A DNA stretch of 47,457 bases from Nemertoderma westbladi (lineage: Eukaryota > Xenacoelomorpha > Nemertodermatida > Nemertodermatidae), in the NCBI GenBank assembly GCA_032718475.1, contig JAUCBJ010008931.1, forward strand, positions 1 through 47,457, read 5' to 3'. How positions within the stretch are numbered: position 1 is the first letter of the stretch; each line of letters begins with the position of its first letter. Below the pieces are notes generated by a model. The model saw only the letters and a list, made by a program, of their open reading frames with translations, ran no database searches and was not told the origin of the DNA. Below, piece after piece: positions 38,811 to 47,457 of the stretch. The position numbers and the translations under genes were made by a program.

Positions 38811-40232
38811 CTACTTCAGAGCTGCAACTTCCATAAAGTATGCTGCCATAACCTTCATTCCTTCAACATAATTACGTCGATCAAGTTTCTCATTCTGAGA
38901 ATGGGCACCATCATCAGCCGCACCCACAGGAAGAAGCATGACATTCTTCCCTGTTGCTTCTTGGAATGTCAGAGTAACTGGAATGGATCCACCTTCTCTC
39001 GTAAGATCTGGCTCTGTACCAAAAACACTCTTCATCGCCTTTCGACCAGCCAAGAAGTGAGGATGTTGGGGATCAGCAACCCATGGTTTACCCCCATGCC
39101 CCATTATGACCTTCACCTGATTGGGACTTCCACGTTCTTTATGAAGTTTCTCTATATAAGAAGTAACAACAGCTTCTACAGCACTTGGTGTCATATTTGG
39201 AACTAATCTAACAGAGAATTTCCCTGTGACTTTCATAGGAATCACAGTTTTAGAGCCTTCACCATCAAATGCTCCTTGAACACCATGAACTGATAATGAG
39301 GGGTATCTCCATCTTCGCATTAACACATCCTTCTTGCTTGTTTCAGTAAGCCTAGCATGGCCAATATCTGCTCTAAATTCTTCCAAATCAAAATCAATTG
39401 GAATGTAGCTGTCCTCCTCAGATCTACTCACTCCCGCCACCATTTCATTAATACCAGGAATAAGAATATTACCTTTCACATCTGTAAGTTGACCCATTAG
39501 ATAACACAAGTCAATCATAGCTTCATGTACAGAGCCTCCATACACACCAGAGTGAAGATCTTTGTGAGCACATTGAACTTCTAGAAAAAAATAACAGATA
39601 CCACGAAGACCATATGTGAGACATGGTTTGTTCTTACCAAGCCAATAATTATCTGAGATACATACATAATCAACATCACTGAAGAATGTATTCTTTCTTT
39701 CCATAATAACATCATCTAATCCTTCACTTCCACTTTCCTCCATTCCTTCGAAACAAAATTTTAGGTTTACAGGAATAGGAATATCCAAAGCTTGATAAGC
39801 TTCAATAACATTAAGCCAACACAGAACTGGACCTTTATCATCAGAAGAACCCCGACCAAACATCTTCCCATCTATTTCAGTGAGAACAAAAGGTTCAGTA
39901 TTCCACCCATCACTTTTATGTGCAGGTTGAACATCTAGATGCCCATATACCAATACAGTCTTTTTAGTTGGATCTTTTCCAAGATGTCCAAGTATAATAG
40001 GAGGTAACTGAAGCTTTGTCCCATCAGGCAATATTTGCTCACCAGGGTTAACTAGTTCTGTAGTTACTCCAAGTTTAACCAATTTAGCATCCGTGTAACT
40101 GACCATTTGGTTGACATCCTTTCGGTGATCTGGCCAGCCTGATACACTCTTTATAGCAACAACTTCGGCTAAACGTTTCACATATTCATCCTGGTTTTGG
40201 TCTATGTATTTGAAAAGCTTCTCTTGGGCCAT
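38811..40232 (-). CDS. CNDP2: Cytosolic non-specific dipeptidase (CNDP2), intronless
   Basis: A 473-residue M20 metallopeptidase, close to the 475 residues usual for CNDP2, which hydrolyses dipeptides such as Cys-Gly with two divalent metals. All key positions are present: H98 and D100 in [12 protein letters not shown]131 in [11 protein letters not shown]165/E166 in [11 protein letters not shown]194 in CISDNYW, H227 in [10 protein letters not shown], and H444 in DGAHSQNEK. These are the human positions shifted by one. No introns interrupt it, unlike typical animal CNDP2 genes, so it is probably a retrocopy that has kept its function, unless this lineage has lost the introns. It forms a tandem pair with the gene at 42166-43575. 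Confidence 0.93.
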   Translation of the reverse strand: MAQEKLFKYIDQNQDEYVKRLAEVVAIKSVSGWPDHRKDVNQMVSYTDAKLVKLGVTTELVNPGEQILPDGTKLQLPPIILGHLGKDPTKKTVLVYGHLDVQPAHKSDGWNTEPFVLTEIDGKMFGRGSSDDKGPVLCWLNVIEAYQALDIPIPVNLKFCFEGMEESGSEGLDDVIMERKNTFFSDVDYVCISDNYWLGKNKPCLTYGLRGICYFFLEVQCAHKDLHSGVYGGSVHEAMIDLCYLMGQLTDVKGNILIPGINEMVAGVSRSEEDSYIPIDFDLEEFRADIGHARLTETSKKDVLMRRWRYPSLSVHGVQGAFDGEGSKTVIPMKVTGKFSVRLVPNMTPSAVEAVVTSYIEKLHKERGSPNQVKVIMGHGGKPWVADPQHPHFLAGRKAMKSVFGTEPDLTREGGSIPVTLTFQEATGKNVMLLPVGAADDGAHSQNEKLDRRNYVEGMKVMAAYFMEVAALK

Positions 40233-40792
40233 CTTTGTTAGTTAGTTCAATTATGTAAATATATACATATATGTGTGTGTGTATCCAAAAGTTAAGTCTG
40301 TAGTGTTTTCTTGCTTGGTATAATTACTATTTTGTTAATTATTATGGTATATGATGGAATTGCTCTAAATTATTATGAAAGAACTGCCTGCACTATACAA
40401 CAATAATTATTTTAAATTACATTAAGAAACGATGAATTGAATGCTCTCAAATGAATAAATATATTGTAAATTGTAATATGGATATAATAATACATTTATA
40501 CTTATTCAAATAATACTGATAAAATGATGAATCATAGCAATTAAAATTATTCTTCTACCAACAACTAGATATAATGTATACAATGTAAGGGATAAAGGTA
40601 TGGATGTGGGTGTACATAACATAACTGTACAGTTCTCTCCCATACTCTATAGCTTATATCACAGTATATTCCAGAGTCCAGTATGGACAGATAATTATCT
40701 GAATACATAGTCCACATTATTTCCACTCAGGAAAAGATAATAATATATATATCTACTGTGATTAATTATCATTGAGTTTCAAATGTTAATGA
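40233..40792. other. Spacer between CNDP2 paralogs, left part
   Basis: AT-rich; would hold the promoter of the 38811-40232 gene. A (TG)n run lies near 40271. No other gene seen. Confidence 0.45.
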
Positions 40793-40800
40793 GAACACAC

Positions 40801-41445
40801 TAGTGTTGCAATGGGATCCTGATCCCGAAAATCGGATCTCGATGGAAAAATATCTTGATTTTTCGGCAATTGCTATATCTGAATTTATATGCCCTGCTGC
40901 TTAAAATTAGTAAAGATTTTTAAAAAAGTACAATTTTTGCAAATAACAAAAACTGAATACTAAAATGAATAATAAATTAAAAGAATAGGTAGCGGTTTTG
41001 CTTTTACAACTACCTGCAGTTCTCAGTAGCTTACCTAGTATGTGCATACCGTACCCTTCATCATACATATGTGTAAAATAAAAAAAACTATAGAAAAATA
41101 TTATTTCAGTCTTTTGTTCTTAAAAATGTTGCAGAAATTATATTAAAAACGTATATGGAATGAAATACATACATGGGAAATAAACTACGTCTGTGAACCA
41201 TTTGAAAAAAAAGGCAGTGGAAATTTTTACCTATCTACATTTAGACATTTTTTAGTACATGAGAATTCTTGAAATATATTTTTTAACTCCTATAAAGAGG
41301 GCAGGCCAGATAGCTATTTTAAGTTTTAGATGAATGTATGGCCGCAAAAAAATTAAAAATCCCGATCCTGATCCCGAAAATCGGGATCCCGACAGTTGCA
41401 ATCCAGAATCCCGAAATTGTGGATCCCGATCCCGTTGCAAAACTA
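40801..41445. mobile_element. hAT-type non-autonomous transposon with 8-bp target duplication
   Basis: Starts TAGTGTTGCAATGGGATCC and ends with a close inverted complement (TAGTTTTGCAACGGGATCG on the opposite strand). The direct 8-bp duplication GAACACAC flanks it exactly (40793-40800 and 41446-41453), as expected for hAT elements. Sub-terminal GATCCCGA/TCGGGATC words repeat. No transposase ORF is present. Confidence 0.92.
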
Positions 41446-41453
41446 GAACACAC

Positions 41454-42165
41454 CCTCCCTATACGGGCCATTCATCTGTTAATCAGACCTCTTGGATGAA
41501 TTGTTTCCTGTGTAACAATAAAATGTGAGGTATATAATTAATGTCCATATAACTAACTGCTACAACTTTTATTTAATCTGGCAGTAACAGTACTCCTGCT
41601 ACTGTCACAGTGTAAACTTTTCAAGAATTTATATTGTAATATAGTTGTCATGTGTGGACGTAGTCATCATGGGAGTCTTCGAAATAAAATAACATGATTA
41701 GCTTGAACAGAATGAACACAATTACATACATGTACTGTACGTACACTACATACTACTTACAACGGCACTCTACCAATCATAAGCACAATGCTTTTTTAAT
41801 ACTGCTGAGCTCTAAGATATTTATACATTTAAAAATGAAACAAAAATTAAATACGGTTTTTAAAATGAATTAAACGATTTATGATTTAAATTGAATTTTA
41901 TACTAATAATAGTAACAAGCAATATATATATATACACAATTCACCATCTTTATGAATTTAACTAGCACATTAATAAGGCAGTTAGGGTTTAAAACAATTA
42001 ACAGTAAGACATTTTATACCACCACCACGCTGTTGGAAGACCGTTAGAAAGCCAAAGCACCACTATATAATTTTTACTAACAACAACCCATAAATTTATA
42101 AGAAAAACTGCAATTCCCTAAAAAAATATACTGCTACTTATAAACAACCATGTTTATGGGCAGAG
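41454..42165. other. Spacer between CNDP2 paralogs, right part
   Basis: AT-rich, with no gene recognised; contains the downstream flank of the minus-strand gene that follows. Confidence 0.45.
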
Positions 42166-43575
42166 CTACTCAAGAGCAGCAACCTCGATAAGGAAAGCTG
42201 CCAACACCTTCATTCCTTCAACATAATTATGTCGAGTGAGTTTCTCATTTTCAGAATTGGGTCCAGCATCACCTGCACCAACAGGAAGAAGTATAACATT
42301 CTTTCCTGTTGTTTCTAGGAATGTCTGAGTAACTGGAATGGATCCACCTTCTTTCTTAAGATCTGGCTCTGTACCAAAAACACCCTTCATCGCTTTTCTA
42401 CCTGCCAAGAAGTGACGATGCTGGGGATTGGCAACCCACGGTTTAGCACCATGCTCCAGTATGACCTTCACCTGATTGGGACTTCCACGTTCTCTCTGAA
42501 GTTTCTCTATATAAGAAGTAACAGCATATTCTACAGCACTTGGTGTCATATTAGGAACCAAACTTATTGAAAATTCACCTCTGACTCTCATTGGAATTAG
42601 AGTTTTACAACCATCACCATTAATTGACCCATCAATCCCATGAATTGATAGTGAAGGATATTGCCACTGATGTATCAACACTCTCTGCTCCATTGCCTCT
42701 GTAAGATTCATAAGACGTAGGTTCTGTTGAAACTTGTCTACGTCAAAATTATCTGCATCATAATAGTCTTTCTCCAATTCATTCAGACTAGCCATCTTTT
42801 CTTTTATACCTGGAATAAGTATATTTCCCTCAACATCAGTTAGTTGGCCCATCAGGTAGCAAATATCTGGAAAGGCCTCACAAATAACACCCCTGGTTTC
42901 AGAGTCAACATCTTTTTGTGCACACTGTACTTCCAGAACAAAGTTACAGGTGCCACATTGGCCATAATTACGACATGGTTTCTTGTCACCAAGCCAATTA
43001 CTACAAACGTAGTCAATGTCACTCAAAAATGAAAATTTGTTTGTTGCTAGTATATTATGTAAACCATGGCTTCCACTTCCCCCCATTCCCTCCAAACAAA
43101 ATTTAATGTTTATAGGCAGGGGAATTCCTAGTGCTTGGTAGGATTCTATAACATTAAGCCAACATAGGACAGGCCCTTTACCATCAGAAGTACCACGACC
43201 AAACATCTTCCCATCTATTTCAGTGAGAACAAAAGGTTCAGTATTCCACCCATCACTTTTATGTGCAGGTTGAACATCGAGATGCCCATATATTAGCACA
43301 GTCTTTTTAGATGGATCTGATCCCAAATGTGCAAGGATAACTGGTGGAAGAGGTATACATGACCCTTCTTGAATTATTTGCATTCCAGGATTTACAAGCT
43401 CAGTTGAAGCACACAGTTTGAGTAAAGTACAATTTATGTAATTGATAGCCTTTGCAACATCAACACGATGGTCTGGCCAAGCTGACACACTTTCAAAGGA
43501 AACAACTTCGGCTAAATGTTTTATATACAGTTCCTGATGATCCTCTATATATTGAAATAGTTTTTCCAGGGCCAT
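42166..43575 (-). CDS. CNDP2-like pseudoenzyme, full-length but catalytically degraded
   Basis: A 469-residue intronless paralog of the neighbouring CNDP2. The frame is intact, but many active-site positions have changed. H98, D100 and D131 remain ([21 protein letters not shown]). The catalytic and bridging Glu pair is GG (EGMGGSGSHG at 162-171). The metal-ligand Asp near 194 is lost through a three-residue deletion (CSNWLG). H227 is Asp (KDVDSE), and the final metal His is Asn (AGPNSENEK). Hydrolysis by the family mechanism should be impossible. The rest of the fold is well conserved, and the ORF is open over its whole length, so it may be kept for dimerisation or binding. Alternatively it is a young pseudogene that has not yet gained a stop. 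Confidence 0.88.
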   Translation of the reverse strand: MALEKLFQYIEDHQELYIKHLAEVVSFESVSAWPDHRVDVAKAINYINCTLLKLCASTELVNPGMQIIQEGSCIPLPPVILAHLGSDPSKKTVLIYGHLDVQPAHKSDGWNTEPFVLTEIDGKMFGRGTSDGKGPVLCWLNVIESYQALGIPLPINIKFCLEGMGGSGSHGLHNILATNKFSFLSDIDYVCSNWLGDKKPCRNYGQCGTCNFVLEVQCAQKDVDSETRGVICEAFPDICYLMGQLTDVEGNILIPGIKEKMASLNELEKDYYDADNFDVDKFQQNLRLMNLTEAMEQRVLIHQWQYPSLSIHGIDGSINGDGCKTLIPMRVRGEFSISLVPNMTPSAVEYAVTSYIEKLQRERGSPNQVKVILEHGAKPWVANPQHRHFLAGRKAMKGVFGTEPDLKKEGGSIPVTQTFLETTGKNVILLPVGAGDAGPNSENEKLTRHNYVEGMKVLAAFLIEVAALE

Positions 43576-44631
43576 TATTACCGGTATTCAAAATCAACAA
43601 AATGATGATAATAAAAATATAGTAAGTAGGCTAATTTCAAATCAGTCAATAAAGACTGAAAATATAAAAATAGGTTGGGACACTACACTTCGACAGAGAA
43701 CGTGCCTAGACTGCTGCACTGATAAACTCAAACCCCATCAACTAAAAGCGAAAATAATAAGAATCAGAAGAATAGGCCTACCGGTAATGATCTTGACAGC
43801 TTGATCTTACTGTGAATTGTACCGTACCTTAGGCCCCTATAACTGTACAAGGATGTGCCTATAAGGTCATTATTACTGTCTGACTGTACTACAGTCAGAC
43901 AATACAGCAATAGCCCAATGCAACAGCTGAACAGGCCTACTGTCAGTGTCAGACTGTGTATGCCTAGGCATATATATTTAAAAAAATCACTACCAAAACG
44001 AGTTTGGAGTTACCGGTCAGACTCTAGGCTACCGGCAGACCATTAAGTGTTTTTGACAAACCTGTCCTAAAACCTGAAAACAGTGAATAACAGTTTTCGG
44101 TACCGGTGCCATCAACCCTGAATGAATGAATAATTCGTTTAATTTCCTGTACATAATGGAGGAATGTAAATAGGAAAATTACCGTTAATCACAAACACAG
44201 ATTACATAAAACTTTATAATTACAGAAACAATACGTTAAAATTACTTTAAAAAGTATGATAAAATCCCCCCCCCCCTGCCCCCCCGGTAGCTAAAAATTG
44301 AATAATTCCAGTAAAAATAAATAAAACTTTAAACCGTATATGTCACTTGTTAGCTGAGATTAGCAACTTAATAAGTAAAATAATAAATAAATAAATAAAA
44401 ATTGAAAATACGTCAGTACGTTGACAATTGAACGATGGACAATTGAACGATGGACGATTGACAGTGGCCTCTTTAACTTCTTTTTGAGATTCTTTGGAAT
44501 GAGGGGGACCCACGCAACCGCACAGTACATATATTGTGGTACAATGTAAGTTTCAAAGAGAAATATTTTTGTATCTTTATTTGCAAACCGGATGAAAAAA
44601 CTGAATTGGCGAACTATGTAATTTACCCTTT
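43576..44631. other. No gene seen
   Basis: AT-rich, with several ACCGGT words, a C-run near 44270, and a short repeat at 44426-44462 (GGACAATTGAACGATGGAC). The ORF at 43855-44046 looks fortuitous. Confidence 0.4.
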
Positions 44632-44813
44632 TTATATAAGTTTAAATACCGGTACCGGTATATGAGTTTTCCATGATAGATTATTTGCAATCCATATTCC
44701 AAGATGTTTCACTTCGGACGGACGCGGAACCTCGTCACCATCTATGTGGATTATTTCTTCTGCGATATCTAGAACATTCTGATCTTTAAAGTAATTGGAT
44801 TTTAATTGCAACT
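44632..44813 (-). pseudogene. Non-LTR retrotransposon reverse-transcriptase remnant
   Basis: The minus-strand frame reads KSNYFKDQNV, IIHIDGDEVPRPSEVKHLGI and WIANNLSWKTHI, the C-terminal reverse-transcriptase pattern of LINEs (V-K-H-L-G-I-x-I-x-N-x-L-S-W-x-x-H-I). It is bounded by stops on both sides and lacks all else. It is a different LINE type from the RTE remnants at 25.1 and 29.1 kb. Confidence 0.65.
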
Positions 44814-45119
44814 ACTTCAGCAAGTCAGATGGCAACTGGTAATTGGTAGTCTTTTGACTTGTGCTTAGATGTTGAATCTGTAACTCAGAAATCAGCCACT
44901 CACTGACAGACTGACTCAGGTAATACTGTAGGCCTAATACTGTAATAGAAATAACCTCATTAAATATTAGCCAATAGATGTCCACCTTTACCTTCCCAGC
45001 AAAGTCACATCCTTCGAAATTGCTACTAATATGCTGCTAATTTGATCGAAATAAATTTTCTTCGAAATTATCAGCATTTTCGCCGTCTAAATTGTCTGAT
45101 AATTCAGTCTACAATTCGT
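44814..45119. other. No gene seen
   Basis: AT-rich, unassigned. Confidence 0.4.
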
Positions 45120-45540
45120 AGTATAAATTATCCTTCTAAACGAAGGATAAATTCGAAGACTATTCGAAGATTCTGAAGATTTAGCTAGTTTTTAGCCGGC
45201 AAATAGAAGGATAAATATGCCTACTATTCGCCGGATAAATTATCCTTCTAAACGAAGGATAAATTTGTAGACTTTTCGAAGGGTGGATGAATTGATAATT
45301 TTTATCCTTCGTTTAGAAGGATAATTTATGCTGCTATTCGAAGGATAAATTATCCTTCTAAATGAAGGCTAAATTTGTAGACTTTTCGAAGGGTGGATGA
45401 ATTTATAGTTTTTATCCTGCGTTTAGATTAGAATGATAATTTATGCTACTATTCGAAGGATAAATTACCTTATATTCGAAGGATAAATTACCTTCTAAAC
45501 GAAGGATAAATTTGTAGACTTTTCGAAGGTTGGATCATTT
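45120..45540. repeat. Hairpin-rich tandem array, about 110-bp unit
   Basis: Units start near 45226, 45336 and 45451, with a degenerate one near 45123. Each contains ATCCTTCTAAACGAAGGAT, itself a 7-bp-arm hairpin, plus TTGTAGACTTTTCGAAGG and an AAGGATAAATTATCCTT palindrome. Single-stranded DNA or RNA from it would fold into serial hairpins. Confidence 0.9.
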
Positions 45541-46414
45541 AGCTTAGTTTTGTTTAGTTATGCATAGTTACTGTATGTTATGTTTTATCCGGCAAATTCT
45601 GAGAGTAAAATAATAATTATATACTGTAGTTATGCCTACTAATAATCCGAATATTTTTTTATCTGGGGACCATATTTAGCAGTAAATTTAGTACAAAGTT
45701 ATCAGTTCTTTAGAATTGTCGATTATATAATAATATATAATCTGAAGCAAAGAAAATTGATCTATATTATGTCCAGTGCCATTCATATTGTTTTATGAAA
45801 TAAATCCATTAATTACTGTGCTGTAATGCTGTGTCTGTCCTTAAAGATGCGGAAATCCATGTATCCAGAGTCTGCAGGTCTGAGTGTATGGCAGAGCTAG
45901 AGGTAAAGGCGATGTCCATAATGCCCTACAGTATGTTACTGTCAGAATGTCAGACACCTGTAAAAACGAGACTACAGTATCTGACTACAGTATGTCTTTC
46001 AGGCAGTCAGGGAAATCCTGGGCCGCACATATTTTTTCAGTATTAATACGTGTGCTATATCCGAAACTGAAAGTTTTAAAAAATATACCTTTTATACTAC
46101 AGTATAACGATACAGAAACTATTTAGTCTACTGCTCTATACTGTATAAAATTTATTCTTAATTAATAATTATTTTTTAATCTTTTTTTTAATATACAAGT
46201 TTTAATACAGTATTTAACATTTTAATATTCAGATATTTTCTTGCTATCATGCACCCCGGTCAGCCTGTACAATCAGCACGTCGCACATCAGCACATGTAC
46301 ACATGTAATTAACAGTACAACATATCGCAGCGCAGTTGGAAGTTCCGTACCTGCTGACCCGTACCGTATTTTTTCGTTGGAATACATAATACTGCAGCAC
46401 ACTGTCAGATCTCA
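45541..46414. other. No gene seen
   Basis: AT-rich with CAGTATAC/TACAGTAT words; the ORFs at 45831-46126 look fortuitous. Confidence 0.4.
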
Positions 46415-46483
46415 GACTGAACACTGAACCCACGACCTCCAAGAGATGTGAATTCAATGCAACCACTACACCAAGGTCTCTTT
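46415..46483 (-). repeat. Possible tRNA-derived SINE fragment
   Basis: The minus strand has TGGTGTAGTGG, which fits the polymerase III A box, and about 40 bases later GGGTTCAGTG, a weak B box. The cloverleaf is poor, so it is not a functional tRNA. Confidence 0.3.
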
Positions 46484-46985
46484 GATTAAGAAAATGAATT
46501 AAATAATTATTGAATGCTTTTAAATTTAATGTTGTAATTTAGTGTCGTAATTCAAAAACATGACACCCCCTCCCCTTCCTCAACTTTTATACAAATTTTA
46601 ATGAATAGCATGATATGAAACAGAGTTACAGTAGTTTCACCTCCCTCATCCGTAGTAACTGAGACAGAATTTGTATTTTTGCTTTTTATTCTTTAGCAAC
46701 AAGCGTTTGAAAAAAGTGTCACCGGCGGCGATATCATCACCAGTCCCATCTCAGTTATTCAACCTTATATTAATTTGTTGGTTCTGATGGAAAGCTGACC
46801 ATGCAACGATTCCAAATATGTAAAAAATTTAAATTTAGGAAATACAGTTGCTGAGATATGGGCTTTCGAAAGTTGAATGTTTTTTTCACGGCGCAAGGCT
46901 ATTTTTATATTTAATAAATAAACCATGTTCTAGAACATGATGTAAAAACGTAACTAGGGGGTGTTCGATAAAGTATGTCACGCAC
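46484..46985. other. No gene seen
   Basis: AT-rich, unassigned. Confidence 0.4.
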
Positions 46986-47457
46986 TGGGGGGGGGGGGGG
47001 GGGGGGTCGAGCTTGCGTGACATTTTGTGACAGGGGGGGGGGGGGGGGGGGGGTGTCGACTTTTGTGACGGTTACGGCGATGTTCTAGGCTTTAATGTTA
47101 GCTTGACTTTGACTTAAAACATATGTGTAGATGAGTGGGTAACTTTAAGGACAACAATACACTCAATAATATTGAGTATAATCGATAAATTGAGGAGGAC
47201 ATAGAAACCTATAGATGGCCACTTGACTTGTCAGTGGGGAAGGGAAATGTAGATATAGTGCTTGAATTTATATTGTATTTTGTTATAACAAACATTGTGT
47301 ATTATTGATATAAAATATTTCTTGTTTGGGAGACGGGGGACGGGGTATTGTTTGGGGGTATTACAAATTTACCAATGAGACAGAGGGGCGAGAGGTGGGA
47401 CTCGAGCTTGCGTGACATTTTGAAACAGAGCGGGGTGGGGAGGGGGGGGGGGGTGTG
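46986..47457. repeat. Poly-G tract repeats with GCTTGCGTGACATTTTG spacer
   Basis: G runs of 20 (46987-47006) and 21 (47033-47053) flank GTCGAGCTTGCGTGACATTTT. The same GAGCTTGCGTGACATTTTG word recurs at about 47404 with another G-rich tract ending the window. Probably ends of a repeat element; strong G-quadruplex potential. Confidence 0.75.

Noticed and set aside
46415-46483. A functional tRNA gene on the minus strand
   Set aside because: The A box is good but the B box is poor and the acceptor and T stems do not pair; kept only as a possible SINE fragment.
1-47457. CRISPR array among the many tandem repeats
   Set aside because: The arrays are contiguous minisatellites without unique spacers, and the genome is eukaryotic.

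Overview
The window looks like a piece of an AT-rich metazoan genome, most likely an aquatic invertebrate. It has spliced exons with canonical GT/AG junctions, many short inverted-repeat transposons, decayed LINE and LTR-element fragments, and animal gene families (TRAPPC9, an IRAK/Pelle-like kinase, an LEDGF/HDGF-type PWWP protein, CNDP2). The species cannot be named from sequence alone. All family assignments come from motif recognition by eye; no database search was possible.

Region 1 (1 to about 10.2 kb, plus strand) is a Maverick/Polinton (adintovirus-like) element, a virus-derived DNA transposon. It carries, in order: the C-terminus of a TBP-like protein cut by the window edge, a roughly 300-bp tandem repeat, a small basic protein, an FtsK/HerA-type packaging ATPase, a second small conserved protein, a chromodomain integrase, two tandem structural paralogs, an orphan gene, a basic core-like protein, a major-capsid-like protein, an adenain-type protease, and two small proteins of unknown role. 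These would serve integration (integrase), packaging (ATPase), virion assembly and maturation (capsid, core, protease), and possibly virus-specific transcription (TBP-like). No protein-primed DNA polymerase and no terminal inverted repeat are visible, so the rest should lie to the left. All ORFs seen here are open.

Region 2 (10.2 to 12.5 kb) is repeat-rich flank: scattered copies of a GGCTCGCCCCA motif also present elsewhere in the window, and a 16-bp minisatellite.

Region 3 (12.5 to 23.4 kb, plus strand) holds the C-terminal exons of TRAPPC9 (TRAPP II vesicle-tethering subunit). Earlier exons must lie left of the Maverick, so the element either sits in a TRAPPC9 intron or truncates the gene. 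Two intronless genes lie antisense inside TRAPPC9 introns: a death-domain IRAK/Pelle-like kinase and a glycine-rich cold-shock-domain protein.

Region 4 (23.4 to 32.5 kb) is a transposon graveyard: a foldback-like element with inverted minisatellite arms, RTE-type LINE remnants, an isolated Ty3/gypsy Gag fragment between two inverted copies of a CTGGACGCAA-ended element, and two weak candidate host exon fragments.

Region 5 (32.5 to 38.8 kb) holds an intronless PWWP plus integrase-binding-domain gene (minus strand) followed by minisatellites and a CpG-rich hairpin repeat.

Region 6 (38.8 to 43.6 kb, minus strand) holds two intronless CNDP2 (M20 dipeptidase) paralogs separated by a hAT-type element with an 8-bp target duplication. 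One keeps all catalytic residues. The other is full length but has lost most of them.

Region 7 (43.6 to 47.5 kb) is non-genic, with a LINE reverse-transcriptase remnant, a hairpin-rich tandem array and long G tracts.
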